From assembly GCA_958298945.1 (NCBI GenBank), contig CATQJD010000146.1:930001-994000 (forward strand): a DNA stretch of 64,000 nt. Direction: 5' to 3'. Numbering within the stretch: position 1 is the stretch's first letter; each line of letters begins with the position of its first letter. The position numbers and the translations under genes were made by a program. Below are positions 13,412 to 27,680 of the stretch, in pieces. Below the pieces are notes generated by a model that saw only the letters and a list, made by a program, of their open reading frames with translations, was not told the DNA's origin and did no database searches. This stretch comes from Atherix ibis. Taxonomy: Eukaryota > Arthropoda > Insecta > Diptera > Athericidae.

Positions 13412-13960
13412 GAATATGAAGTAGTATATTTAAGAGGTATATGAAGTAGTATATTTAAGAGGAATATGCAGTAGTATATTTAAGAGGAATATAAAGTAGT
13501 ATATTTAAGAGGCATATGCAGTAGTATATTGAAGAGGAATATGAAGTAGTATATTTAAGAGGAATATGAAGTAGTATATTTAAGAGGAATATGCAGTAGT
13601 ATATTTAAGAGAAATATGAAGTAGTATATTTAAGAGGGATATGCAGTAGTATATTGAAGAGGAATATGAAGTAGTATATTTAAGAGGCACATGAAGTAGT
13701 ATATTTAAGAGGAATATGCAGTAGTATATTTAAGAGGAATATGAAGTAGTATATTTTAAAGGAATATGAAGTAGTATGTTTAAGAGGAATATGAAGTAGT
13801 ATATTTAAGAGGAATATGAAGTAGTATATTTAAGAGGAATATGAAGTAGTATATTTAAGAGGAATATGAAGTAGTATATTTAAGAGGTATATGAAGTAGT
13901 ATATTTAAGAGGAATATTAAGTAGTATATTTAAGAGGAATATTAAGTATTATATTTAAGA

Positions 13961-16900
13961 GAAATATGAAGTAGTATATTTTAAAGGAATATGAAGTAGT
14001 ATATTTAAGAGCAATATGAAGTAGTATATTTAAGAGGAATATGAAGTATAATATTTAGGAGGAATATCAAGTAGTATATTTAAGAGAAATATGAAGTAGT
14101 ATTTTTAAGAGGAATATGCAGTAGTATATTTAAGAGGAATATGAAGTAGTATATTTAAGAGGAATATGAAGTAGTATGTTTAAGAGGAATATGCAGTAGT
14201 ATATTTATGAGGAATATAAAGTAGTATATTTAAGAGGCATATGCAGTAGTATTTTGAAGAGGAATATGAAGTAGTATATTTAAGAGGCATATGAAGTAGT
14301 ATATATAAGAAGAATAAGCAGTAGTATATTTAAGAGGAATATGAAGTAGTATATGTAAGAGGAATATGCAGTAGTATATTTAAGAGGAATATGCAGTAGT
14401 ATATTTAAGAGGAATATGCAGTAGTATATTTAAGGGGAATATGAAGTAGTATATTTAAGAGGACTATGAAGTTGTATATTTCAGAGGAATACGCAGTAGT
14501 ATATTTAAGAGAAATATTAAGTATTATATTTAAGAGGAATATTAAGTATTATATTTAAGAGGAATATGAAGTAGTATATTTAAGGGAAATATGAAGTAGT
14601 ATTTTTAAGAGGAATATTAAGAAGTATATTTAAGAGGCATATGAAGTAGTATATTAAAGAGGAATATGAAGTTGTATATTTAAGAGAAATATGAAGAAGT
14701 ATATTTAAGAGGAATAAGCAGTAGTATATTTAAGAGGAATATGAAGTAGCATATTTAAGAGGAATATGAAGTTGTATATTTAAGAGGAATATGAAGTAGT
14801 ATATTTAAGAGGAATATGAAGTAGTATATTTAAGAGGAATATGCAGTAGTATATTTAAGAGAAATATGAAGTAGTATATTTAAGAGGCATATGCAGTAGT
14901 ATATTGAAGAGGAATATGAAGTAGTATATTTAAGAGGCACATGAAGTAGTATATTTAAAAGGAATATGCAGTAGTATATTTAAGAGGAATATGAAGTAGT
15001 ATATTTAAGAGGAATATGATTTTGTATATTTAAGAGGAATATGCAGTAGTATATTTAAGAGGAATATTAAGTATTATATTTAAGAGGAATATTAAGTAAT
15101 ATATTTAAGAGGAATATGAAGTGGTATATTTAAGAGATATATGAAGTAGTATATTTAAGAGGAATATGAAGTAGTATATTTAAGAGGAATATGAAGTAGT
15201 ATATTTAAGAGAAATATGAAGTAGTATATTTAAGAGGAATATGCAGTAGTATATTTAAGAGGAATATGAAGTAGTATATTTAAGAGAAATATGAAGTAGT
15301 ATATTTGAGAGGAATATGCAGTAATATATTTAAGAGGAATATGCAGTAGTATATTTAAGAGGAATATGAAGTAGTATATTTAAGAGGAATATGCAGTTGT
15401 ATATTTAAGAGGAATATGAAGTAGTATATTTAAAACGAATATGAAGTAGTATATTTAAGAGGAATATGAAGTAGTATATTTAAGAGGAATATGAAGTAGT
15501 ATATTTAAGAGGAATATGAAGTAGTATATTTAAGACGAATATGAAGTAGTATATTTAAGAGGTATATGAAGTAATATATTTAAGAGGAATATGCAGTAGT
15601 ATATTTAAGAGGAATATAAAGTAGTATATTTAAGAGGCATATGCAGTAGTATATTGAAGAGGAATATGAAGTAGTATATTTAAGAGGCATATGAAGTAGT
15701 ATATTTAAGAAGAATATGCAGTAGTATATTTAAGAGGAATATGATGTAGTATATGTAAGAGGAATATGCATTAATATATTTAAGAGGAATACGCAGTAGT
15801 ATATTTAAGAGTAATATTAAGTATTATATTTAAGAGGAATATTAAGTATTATATTTAAGAGTAATATGAAGTAGTATATTTAAGGGAAATATGAAGTAGT
15901 ATTTTTAAGAGGAATATGAAGTAGTATATTTAAGAAGAATATGAAGTAGTATATTTAAGAGGTATATGAAGTAGTATATTTAAGACGAATATTAAGTAGT
16001 ATATTTAAGAGGAATATTAAGTATTATATTTAAGAGAAATATGAAGTAGTATATTTTAGAGGAATATGAACTAGTATATTTAAGAGGAATATGAAGTAGT
16101 ATATTTAAGAGGAATATGAAGTAGTATATTTAAAACGAATATGAAGTAGTATATTTAAGAGGAATATGAAGTAGTATATTTAAAAGGAATATGAAGTAGT
16201 ATATTTAAGAGGAATATGAAGTAGTATATTTAAGAGGAATATGCAGTAGTATATTTAAGAGAAATATGAAGTAGTATATTTAAGAGGCATATGCAGTAGT
16301 ATATTGAAGAGGAATATGAAGTAGTATATTTAAGAGGCACATGAAGTAGTATATTTAAGAGGAATATGCAGTAGTATATTTAAGAGGAATATGAAGTAGT
16401 ATATTTAAGAGGAATATGATTTTGTATATTTAAGAGGAATATGCAGTAGTATATTTAAGAGGAATATTAAGTATTATATTTAAGAGGAATATTAAGTAAT
16501 ATATTTAAGAGGAATATGAAGTAGTATATTTAAGAGATATATGAAGTAGTATATTTAAGAGGAATATGAAGTAGTATATTTAAGAGGAATATGAAGTAGT
16601 ATATTTAAGAGAAATATGAAGTAGTATATTTAAGAGGAATATGCAGTAGTATATTTAAGAGGAATATGAAGTAGTATATTTAAGAGAAATATGAAGTAGT
16701 ATATTTAAGAGGAATATGCAGTAATATATTTAAGAGGAATATGCAGTAGTATATTTAAGAGGAATATGAAGTAGTATATTTAAGAGGAATATGCAGTTGT
16801 ATATTTAAGAGGAATATGAAGTAGTATATTTAAAACGAATATGAAGTAGTATATTTAAGAGGAATATGAAGTAGTATATTTAAGAGGAATATGAAGTAGT

Positions 16901-17960
16901 ATATTTAAGAGGAATATGAAGTAGTATATTTAAGAGGAATTTGAAGTAGTATATTTAAGAGGTATATGAAGTAGTATATTTAAGAGGAATATGCAGTAGT
17001 ATATTTAAGAGGAATATAAAGTAGTATATTTAAGAGGCATATGCAGTAGTATATTGAAGAGGAATATGAAGTAGTATATTTAAGAGGCATATGAAGTAGT
17101 ATATTTAAGAAGAATATGCAGTAGTATATTTAAGAGGAATATGATGTAGTATATGTAAGAGGAATATGCATTAATATATTTAAGAGGAATACGCAGTAGT
17201 ATATTTAAGAGTAATATTAAGTATTATATTTAAGAGGAATATTAAGTATTATATTTACGAGTAATATGAAGTAGTATATTTAAGGGAAATATGAAGTAGT
17301 ATTTTTAAGAGGAATATGAAGTAGTATATTTAAGAGGAATATGAAGTAGTATATTTAAGAGGTATATGAAGTAGTATATTTAAGACGAATATTAAGTAGT
17401 ATATTTAAGAGGAATATTAAGTATTATATTTAAGAGAAATATGAAGTAGTATATTTTAGAGGAATATGAACTAGTATATTTAAGAAGAATATGAAGTAGT
17501 ATATTTAAGAGGAATATGAAGTATAATATATAGGAGGAATATCAAGTAGTATATTTAAGAGAAATATGAAGTAGTATTTTTAAGAGGAATATGCAGTAGT
17601 ATATTTAAGAGGAATATGAAGTAGTATATTTAAGAGGAATATGAATTAGTATATTTAAGAGGAATATGCAGTAGTATATTTATGAGGAATATGAAGTAGT
17701 ATATTTAAGAGGCATATGCAGTTGTATATTGAAGAGGAATATGAAGTAGTATATTTAAGAGGCATATGAAGTAGTATATATAAGAAGAATAAGCAGTAGT
17801 ATATTTAAGAGGAATATGAAGTAGTATATGTAAGAGGAATATGCAATAGTATATTTAAGAGGAATATGCAGTAGTATATTTAAGAGAAATATGCAGTAGT
17901 ATATTTAAGGGGAATATGAAGTAGTATATTTAATAGGACTATGAAGTTGTATATTTAAGA
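13961..17960 (+). repeat. 4000-bp tandem duplication, copy A
   Basis: This block of 160 monomers is followed directly by a second copy. The lag is exactly 4000 bp from about 13961 to 16237 (AATAAGCAG at 14713 pairs with 18713). It then becomes 4175 bp and finally 3875 bp because of two whole-monomer indels in the second copy. The first part of this block is itself the second copy of the 2825-bp-lag duplication, so the two duplication events are nested. Confidence 0.82.
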
Positions 17961-20900
17961 GAAATATGAAGTAGTATATTTTAAAGGAATATGAAGTAGT
18001 ATATTTAAGAGCAATATGAAGTAGTATATTTAAGAGGAATATGAAGTATAATATTTAGGAGGAATATCAAGTAGTATATTTAAGAGAAATATGAAGTAGT
18101 ATTTTTAAGAGGAATATGCAGTAGTATATTTAAGAGGAATATGAAGTAGTATATTTAAGAGGAATATGAAGTAGTATGTTTAAGAGGAATATGCAGTAGT
18201 ATATTTATGAGGAATATAAAGTAGTATATTTAAGAGGCATATGCAGTAGTATTTTGAAGAGGAATATGAAGTAGTATATTTAAGAGGCATATGAAGTAGT
18301 ATATATAAGAAGAATAAGCAGTAGTATATTTAAGAGGAATATGAAGTAGTATATGTAAGAGGAATATGCAGTAGTATATTTAAGAGGAATATGCAGTAGT
18401 ATATTTAAGAGGAATATGCAGTAGTATATTTAAGGGGAATATGAAGTAGTATATTTAAGAGGACTATGAAATTGTATATTTCAGAGGAATACGCAGTAGT
18501 ATATTTAAGAGAAATATTAAGTATTATATTTAAGAGGAATATTAAGTATTATATTTAAGAGGAATATGAAGTAGTATATTTAAGGGAAATATGAAGTAGT
18601 ATTTTTAAGAGGAATATTAAGAAGTATATTTAAGAGGCATATGAAGTAGTATATTAAAGAGGAATATGAAGTTGTATATTTAAGAGAAATATGAAGAAGT
18701 ATATTTAAGAGGAATAAGCAGTAGTATATTTAAGAGGAATATGAAGTAGCATATTTAAGAGGAATATGAAGTTGTATATTTAAGAGGAATATGAAGTAGT
18801 ATATTTAAGAGGAATATGAAGTAGTATATTTAAGAGGAATATGCAGTAGTATATTTAAGAGAAATATGAAGTAGTATATTTAAGAGGCATATGCAGTAGT
18901 ATATTGAAGAGGAATATGAAGTAGTATATTTAAGAGGCACATGAAGTAGTATATTTAAAAGGAATATGCAGTAGTATATTTAAGAGGAATATGAAGTAGT
19001 ATATTTAAGAGGAATATGATTTTGTATATTTAAGAGGAATATGCAGTAGTATATTTAAGAGGAATATTAAGTATTATATTTAAGAGGAATATTAAGTAAT
19101 ATATTTAAGAGGAATATGAAGTGGTATATTTAAGAGATATATGAAGTAGTATATTTAAGAGGAATATGAAGTAGTATATTTAAGAGGAATATGAAGTAGT
19201 ATATTTAAGAGAAATATGAAGTAGTATATTTAGGAGGAATATGCAGTAGTATATTTAAGAGGAATATGAAGTAGTATATTTAAGAGAAATATGAAGTAGT
19301 ATATTTGAGAGGAATATGCAGTAATATATTTAAGAGGAATATGCAGTAGTATATTTAAGAGGAATATGAAGTAGTATATTTAAGAGGAATCTGCAGTTGT
19401 ATATTTAAGAGGAATATGAAGTAGTATATTTAAAACGAATATGAAGTAGTATATTTAAGAGGAATATGAAGTAGTATATTTAAGAGGAATATGAAGTAGT
19501 ATATTTAAGAGGAATATGAAGTAGTATATTTAAGACGAATATGAAGTAGTATATTTAAGAGGTATATGAAGTAATATATTTAAGAGGAATATGCAGTAGT
19601 ATATTTAAGAGGAATATAAAGTAGTATATTTAAGAGGCATATGCAGTAGTATATTGAAGAGGAATATGAAGTAGTATATTTAAGAGGCATATGAAGTAGT
19701 ATATTTAAGAAGAATATGCAGTAGTATATTTAAGAGGAATATGATGTAGTATATGTAAGAGGAATATGCATTAATATATTTAAGAGGAATACGCAGTAGT
19801 ATATTTAAGAGTAATATTAAGTATTATATTTAAGAGGAATATTAAGTATTATATTTAAGAGTAATATGAAGTAGTATATTTAAGGGAAATATGAAGTAGT
19901 ATTTTTAAGAGGAATATGAAGTAGTATATTTAAGAGGAATATGAAGTAGTATATTTAAGAGGTATATGAAGTAGTATATTTAAGACGAATATTAAGTAGT
20001 ATATTTAAGAGGAATATTAAGTATTATATTTAAGAGAAATATGAAGTAGTATATTTTAGAGGAATATGAACTAGTATATTTAAGAGGAATATGAAGTAGT
20101 ATATTTAAGAGGAATATGAAGTAGTATATTTAAAACGAATATGAAGTAGTATATTTAAGAGGAATATGAAGTAGTATATTTAAAAGGAATATGAAGTAGT
20201 ATATTTAAGAGGAATATGAAGTAGTATATTTAAGAGGAATATGAAGTAGTATATTTAAGAGGTATATGAAGTAGTATATTTAAGAGGAATATGCAGTAGT
20301 ATATTTAAGAGGAATATAAAGTAGTATATTTAAGAGGCATATGCAGTAGTATATTGAAGAGGAATATGAAGTAGTATATTTAAGAGGCATATGAAGTAGT
20401 ATATTTAAGAGGAATATGCAGTAGTATATTTAAGAGAAATATGAAGTAGTATATTTAAGAGGCATATGCAGTAGTATATTGAAGAGGAATATGAAGTAGT
20501 ATATTTAAGAGGCACATGAAGTAGTATATTTAAGAGGAATATGCAGTAGTATATTTAAGAGGAATATGAAGTAGTATATTTAAGAGGAATATGATTTTGT
20601 ATATTTAAGAGGAATATGCAGTAGTATATTTAAGAGGAATATTAAGTATTATATTTAAGAGGAATATTAAGTAATATATTTAAGAGGAATATGAAGTAGT
20701 ATATTTAAGAGATATATGAAGTAGTATATTTAAGAGGAATTTGAAGTAGTATATTTAAGAGGAATATGAAGTAGTATATTTAAGAGAAATATGAAGTAGT
20801 ATATTTAAGAGGAATATGCAGTAGTATATTTAAGAGGAATATGAAGTAGTATATTTAAGAGAAATATGAAGTAGTATATTTAAGAGGAATATAAAGTAGT

Positions 20901-21828
20901 ATATTTAAGAGGCATATGCAGTAGTATATTGAAGAGGAATATGAAGTAGTATATTTAAGAGGCATATGAAGTAGTATATTTAAGAAGAATATGCAGTAGT
21001 ATATTTAAGAGGAATATGATGTAGTATATGTAAGAGGAATATGCATTAATATATTTAAGAGAAATACGCAGTAGTATATTTAAGAGTAATATTAAGTATT
21101 ATATTTAAGAGGAATATTAAGTATTATATTTACGAGTAATATGAAGTAGTATATTTAAGGGAAATATGAAGTAGTATTTTTAAGAGGAATATGAAGTAGT
21201 ATATTTAAGAGGAATATGAAGTAGTATATTTAAGAGGTATATGAAGTAGTATATTTAAGACGAATATTAAGTAGTATATTTAAGAGGAATATTAAGTATT
21301 ATATTTAAGAGAAATATGAAGTAGTATATTTTAGAGGAATATGAACTAGTATATTTAAGAGGAATATGAAGTAGTATATTTAAGAGGAATATGAAGTATA
21401 ATATATAGGAGGAATATCAAGTAGTATATTTAAGAGAAATATGAAGTAGTATTTTTAAGAGGAATATGCAGTAGTATATTTAAGAGGAATATGAAGTAGT
21501 ATATTTAAGAGGAATATGAATTAGTATATTTAAGAGGAATATGCAGTAGTATATTTATGAGGAATATGAAGTAGTATATTTAAGAGGCATATGCAGTTGT
21601 ATATTGAAGAGGAATATGAAGTAGTATATTTAAGAGGCATATGAAGTAGTATATATAAGAAGAATAAGCAGTAGTATATTTAAGAGGAATATGAAGTAGT
21701 ATATGTAAGAGGAATATGCAATAGTATATTTAAGAGGAATATGCAGTAGTATATTTAAGAGAAATATGCAGTAGTATATTTAAGGGGAATATGAAGTAGT
21801 ATATTTAATAGGACTATGAAGTTGTATA
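17961..21828 (+). repeat. 4000-bp tandem duplication, copy B
   Basis: This is the second copy of the 4000-bp block. It differs by an extra 175 bp (seven monomers, about 20240-20415) and by loss of 300 bp (twelve monomers, at about 20883 relative to 16708-17008). Scattered substitutions include AATCTGCAG near 19389 for AATATGCAG, and TAGGAGGAAT near 19231. The right edge is marked by TATTTCAGAGG at about 21828, where copy A has TATTTAAGAGA. Confidence 0.8.
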
Positions 21829-21840
21829 TTTCAGAGGAAT

Positions 21841-22352
21841 ATGATGTAGTATATGTAAGAGGAATATGCATTAATATATTTAAGAGGAATACGCAGTAGT
21901 ATATTTAAGAGTAATATTAAGTATTATATTTAAGAGGAATATTAAGTATTATATTTAAGAGTAATATGAAGTAGTATATTTAAGGGAAATATGAAGTAGT
22001 ATTTTTAAGAGGAATATGAAGTAGTATATTTAAGAGGAATATGAAGTAGTATATTTAAGAGGTATATGAAGTAGTATATTTAAGACGAATATTAAGTAGT
22101 ATATTTAAGAGGAATATTAAGTATTATATTTAAGAGAAATATGAAGTAGTATATTTTAGAGGAATATGAACTAGTATATTTAAGAGGAATATGAAGTAGT
22201 ATATTTAAGAGGAATATGAAGTAGTATATTTAAAACGAATATGAAGTAGTATATTTAAGAGGAATATGAAGTAGTATATTTAAAAGGAATATGAAGTAGT
22301 ATATTTAAGAGGAATATGAAGTAGTATATTTAAGAGGAATATGAAGTAGTAT
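21841..22352 (+). repeat. 512-bp segment copied from 19741-20252 (lag 2100 bp)
   Basis: The run starting ATGATGTAGTATATGTAAG at 21841 repeats 19741 onward for about half a kilobase. It includes TGCATTAATATATTT, GAATACGCAG, the two ATTAAGTATT monomers, AAGGGAAAT, GAACTAG and AAAACGAATATG. At about 22352 it joins a copy of sequence seen at 21701 (GTATATGTAAG then TGCAATAG), a lag of 650 bp. This is a clear junction between two source segments. Confidence 0.72.
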
Positions 22353-25300
22353 ATGTAAGAGGAATATGCAATAGTATATTTAAGAGGAATATGCAGTAGT
22401 ATATTTAAGAGAAATATGCAGTAGTATATTTAAGGGGAATATGAAGTAGTATATTTAATAGGACTATGAAGTTGTATATTTCAGAGGAATACGCAGTAGT
22501 ATATTTAAGAGGAATATTAAGTATTATATTTAAGAGGAATATGAAGTAGTATATTTAAGAGGAATATGAAGTAGTATATTTAAGGGAAATATGAAGTAGT
22601 ATTTTCAAGAGGAATATTAAGTAGTATATTTAAGAGGCATATGAAGTAGTATATTAAAGAGGAATATGAAGTTGTATATTTAAGAGAAATATGAAGAAGT
22701 ATATTTAAGAGGAATAAGCAGTAGTATATTTAAGAGGAATTGAAGTAGCATATTTAAGAGGAATATGAAGTTGTATATTTAAGAGGAATATGAAGTAGTA
22801 TATTTGAGGGGAATATGAAGTAGTATATTTAAGAGGAATATGCAGTAGTATATTTAAGAGGAATATGAAGTAGTATATTTAAGAGGCATATGCAGTAGTA
22901 TATTGAAGAGGAATATGAAGTAGTATATTTAAGAGGCATATGAAGTAGTATATTTAAGAGGAATATGCAGTAGTATATTTAAGAGGAATATGAAGTAGTA
23001 TATTTAAGAGGAATATGAATTTGTATATTTAAGAGAAATATGCAGTAGTATATTTAAGAGGAATATTAAGTATTATATTTAAGAGGAATATTAAGTATTA
23101 TATTTAAGAGGAATATGAAGTAGTATATTTAAGAGAAATATGAAGTTGTATATTTAAGAGGAATATGAAGTAGTATATTTAAGAGGAATATGAAGTAGTA
23201 TATTGAAGAGAAATATGAAGTAGTGTATTTAAGATGAATATGCAGTAGTATATTTAAGAGGAATATGAAGTAGTATATTTAAGAGGAATATGAAGTAGTA
23301 TATTTAAGAGGAATATGCAGTAATATAATTAAGAGGAATATGCAGTAGTATATTTAAGAGGAATATGAAGTAGTATATTTAAGAGGAATATGAAGTAGTA
23401 TATTTAAGAGGAATATGAAGTAGTATATTTAAGAGGTATATGAAGTAGTATATTTAAGAGGAATATGCAGTAGTATATTTAAGAGGAATATAAAGTTGTA
23501 TATTTAAGAGGCATATGCAGTAGTATATTGAAGAGGAATATGAAGTAGTATATTTAAGAGGCATATGAAGTAGTATATTTAAGAAGAATATGCAGTAGTA
23601 TATTTAAGAGGAATATGAAGTAGTATATGTAAGAGGAATATGCATTAATATATTTAAGAGGAATACGCAGTAGTATATTTAAGAGTAATATTAAGTATTA
23701 TATTTAAGAGGAATATTAAGTATTATATTTAAGAGTAATATGAAGTAGTATATTTAAGGGAAATATGAAGTAGTATTTTTAAGAGGAATATGAAGTAGTA
23801 TATTTAAGAGGAATATGAAGTAGTATATTTAAGAGGTATATGAAGTAGTATATTTAAGACGAATATTAAGTAGTATATTTAAGAGGAATATTAAGTATTA
23901 TATTTAAGAGAAATATGAAGTAGTATATTTTAGAGGAATATGAACTAGTATATTTAAGAGGAATATGAAGTAGTATATTTAAGAGGAATATGAAGTATAA
24001 TATATAGGAGGAATATCAAGTAGTATATTTAAGAGAAATATGAAGTAGTATTTTTAAGAGGAATATGCAGTAGTATATTTAAGAGGAATATGAAGTAGTA
24101 TATTTAAGAGGAATATGAATTAGTATATTTAAGAGGAATATGCAGTAGTATATTTATGAGGAATATGAAGTAGTATATTTAAGAGGCATATGCAGTTGTA
24201 TATTGAAGAGGAATATGAAGTAGTATATTTAAGAGGCATATGAAGTAGTATATATAAGAAGAATAAGCAGTAGTATATTTAAGAGGAATATGAAGTAGTA
24301 TATGTAAGAGGAATATGCAGTAGTATATTTAAGAGGAATATGCAGTAGTATATTTAAGAGAAATATGCAGTAGTATATTTAAGGGGAATATGAAGTAGTA
24401 TATTTAATAGGACTATGAAGTTGTATATTTCAGAGGAATACGCAGTAGTATATTTAAGAGGAATATTAAGTATTATATTTAAGAGGAATATGAAGTAGTA
24501 TATTTAAGAGGAATATGAAGTAGTATATTTAAGGGAAATATGAAGTAGTATTTTTAAGAGGAATATGAAGTAGTATATTTAAGAGGAATATGAAGTAGTA
24601 TATTTAAGAGGTATATGAAGTAGTATATTTAAGAGGAATATTAAGTAGTATATTTAAGAGGCATATGAAGTAGTATATTAAAGAGGAATATGAAGTTGTA
24701 TATTTAAGAGAAATATGAAGAAGTATATTTAAGAGGAATAAGCAGTAGTATATTTAAGAGGAATTGAAGTAGCATATTTAAGAGGAATATGAAGTTGTAT
24801 ATTTAAGAGGAATATGAAGTAGTATATTTGAGAGGAATATGAAGTAGTATATTTAAGAGGAATATGCAGTAGTATATTTAAGAGGAATATGAAGTAGTAT
24901 ATTTAAGAGGCATATGCAGTAGTATATTGAAGAGGAATATGAAGTAGTATATTTAAGAGGCATATGAAGTAGTATATTTAAGAGGAATATGCAGTAGTAT
25001 ATTTAAGAGGAATATGAAGTAGTATATTTAAGAGGAATATGAATTTGTATATTTAAGAGAAATATGCAGTAGTATATTTAAGAGGAATATTAAGTATTAT
25101 ATTTAAGAGGAATATTAAGTATTATATTTAAGAGGAATATGAAGTAGTATATTTAAGAGAAATATGAAGTTGTATATTTAAGAGGAATATGAAGTAGTAT
25201 ATTTAAGAGGAATATGAAGTAGTATATTGAAGAGAAATATGAAGTAGTGTATTTAAGATGAATATGCAGTAGTATATTTAAGAGGAATATGAAGTAGTAT

Positions 25301-26649
25301 ATTTAAGAGGAATATGAAGTAGTATATTTAAGAGGAATATGCAGTAATATAATTAAGAGGAATATGCAGTAGTATATTTAAGAGGAATATGCATTAATAT
25401 ATTTAAGAGGAATACGCAGTAGTATATTTAAGAGTAATATTAAGTATTATATTTAAGAGGAATATTAAGTATTATATTTAAGAGTAATATGAAGTAGTAT
25501 ATTTAAGGGAAATATGAAGTAGTATTTTTAAGAGGAATATGAAGTAGTATATTTAAGAGGAATATGAAGTAGTATATTTAAGAGGTATATGAAGTAGTAT
25601 ATTTAAGAGGAATATTAAGTAGTATATTTAAGAGGAATATTAAGTATTATATTTAAGAGACATATGAAGTAGTATATTTTAGAGGAATATGAAGTAGTAT
25701 ATTTAAGAGGAATATGAAGTAGTATATTTAAGAGGAATATGAAGTATAATATTTAGGAGGAATATCAAGTAGTATATTTAAGAGAAATATGAAGTAGTAT
25801 TTTTAAGAGGAATATGCAGTAGTATATTTAAGAGGAATATGAAGTAGTATATTTAAGACGAATATGAATTAGTATATTTAAGAGGAATATGCAGTAGTAT
25901 ATTTATGAGGAATATAAAGTAGTATATTTAAGAGGCATATGCAGTAGTATATTGAAGAGGAATATGAAGTAGTATATTTAAGAGGCATATGAAGTAGTAT
26001 ATATAAGAAGAATAAGCAGTAGTATATTTAAGGGGAATATGAAGTAGTATATGTAAGAGGAATATGAAGTAGTATATTTAAGAGGACTATGAAGTTGTAT
26101 ATTTCAGAGGAATACGCAGTAGTATATTTAAGAGGAATATTAAGTATTATATTTAAGAGGAATATGAAGTAGTATATTTAAGAGGAATATGAAGTAGTAT
26201 ATTTAAGGGAAATATGAAGTAGTATTTTCAAGAGGAATATTAAGTAGTATATTTAAGAGGCATATGAAGTAGTATATTAAAGAGGAATATGAAGTTGTAT
26301 ATTTAAGAGAAATATGAAGAAGTATATTTAAGAGGAATAAGCAGTAGTATATTTAAGAGGAATTGAAGTAGCATATTTAAGAGGAATATGAAGTTGTATA
26401 TTTAAGAGGAATATGAAGTAGTATATTTAAGAGGAATATGAAGTAGTATATTTAAGAGGAATATGCAGTAGTATATTTAAGAGGAATATGAAGTAGTATA
26501 TTTAAGAGGCATATGCAGTAGTATAATGAAGAGGAATATGAAGTAGTATATTTAAGAGGCATATGAAGTAGTATATTTAAGAGGAATATGCAGTAGTATA
26601 TTTAAGAGGAATATGAAGTAGTATATTTAAGAGGAATATGAATTTGTAT
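22353..26649 (+). repeat. Patchwork satellite block, lags 1949/2024, 1749, 1599 bp
   Basis: Landmarks show overlapping duplications. GGACTATGAAG at 22461 pairs with 24410 (lag 1949). After a gain of three monomers near 24560-24635 the lag becomes 2024 (GGAATTGAAG 22736/24760). TGCATTAATA at 23641 pairs with 25390 (lag 1749), and GGAATTGAAG at 24760 pairs with 26359 (lag 1599). Only satellite monomers are present. A 1-bp-short monomer, GGAATTGAAG instead of GGAATATGAAG, marks three related copies at 22736, 24760 and 26359. Confidence 0.75.
22736..22745 (+). repeat. 1-bp-short monomer marker, first of three
   Basis: GGAATTGAAG lacks one base of the usual GGAATATGAAG. The same short monomer recurs at 24760 and 26359, each time followed by TAGCATATTT. 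The older relatives at 14713 and 18713 have the full-length form before TAGCATATTT, so the deletion most likely arose once and was then copied with its block. Confidence 0.85.
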
Positions 26650-27670
26650 ATTTAAGAGAAATATGCAGTAGTATATTTAAGAGGAATATTAAGTATTATA
26701 TTTAAGAGGAATATTAAGTATTATATTTAAGAGGAATATGAAGTAGTATATTTAAGAGAAATATGAAGTAGTATATTTAAGAGGAATATGAAGTAGTATA
26801 TTTAAGAGGAATATGAAGTAGTATATTGAAGAGAAATATGAAATAGTGTATTAAAGATGAATATGCAGTAGTATATTTAAGAGGAATATGAAGTAGTATA
26901 TTTAAGAGGAATATGAAGTAGTATATTTAAGAGGAATATGCAGTAATATAATTAAGAGGAATATGCAGTAGTATATTTAAGAGGAATATGAAGTAGTATA
27001 TTTAAGAGGAATATGAAGTAGTATATTTAAGAGGAATATGAAGTAGTATATTTAAGAGGTATATGAAGTAGTATATTTAAGAGGAATATGCAGTAGTATA
27101 TTTAAGAGGAATATAAAGTAGTATATTTAAGAGGCATATGCAGTAGTATATTGAAGAGGAATATGAAGTAGTATATTTAAGAGGCATATGAAGTAGTATA
27201 TTTAAGAAGAATATGCAGTAGTATATTTAAGAGGAATATGAAATAGTATATGTAAGAGGAATATGCATTAATATATTTAAGAGGAATACGCAGTAGTATA
27301 TTTAAGAGGAATATTAAGTATTATATTTAAGAGGAATATTAAGTATTATATTTAAGAGTAATATTAAGTAGTATATTTAAGGGAAATATGAAGCAGTATT
27401 TTTAAGAGGAATATGAAGTAGTATATTTAAGAGGAATATGAAGTAGTATATTAAAGAGGAATAAGAAGTAGTTTATTTAAGAGAAATATGAAGTATTATA
27501 TTTAAGAGGAATATGCAGGAGTATATTTAAGAGGAATATGAAGTAGTATATTTAAGAGGAATATGAAGTAGTATATTTAAGAGGAATATGCAGTAGTATA
27601 TTTAAGCGAAATATGCAGTAGTATATTTAAGAGGAATATGAAGTAGTATATTTAAGAGGAATATGCAGTA

Positions 27671-27680
27671 GTAAGAGTAT
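27671..27680 (+). repeat. 6-bp expanded monomer GTAAGAGTAT
   Basis: The monomer end TAGTATATTT is expanded to TAGTAAGAGTATATTT, adding 6 bp. The same form starts at 29959, 31015, 33303, 35644, 38629 and 62293. A sister form, GTAAGATTAT, starts at 29703, 33047 and 35388. Apart from 62293, all lie between 27.7 and 38.6 kb, so these monomers mark one sub-family of the array. Confidence 0.85.

Noticed and set aside
18713..22713. A second exact 4000-bp lag (AATAAGCAG 18713 to 22713)
   Set aside because: The markers are 4000 bp apart, but the intervening order does not match position for position. The closer relative of the 22.7 kb copy is 24.7 kb (lag 2024), so the round figure is coincidental.
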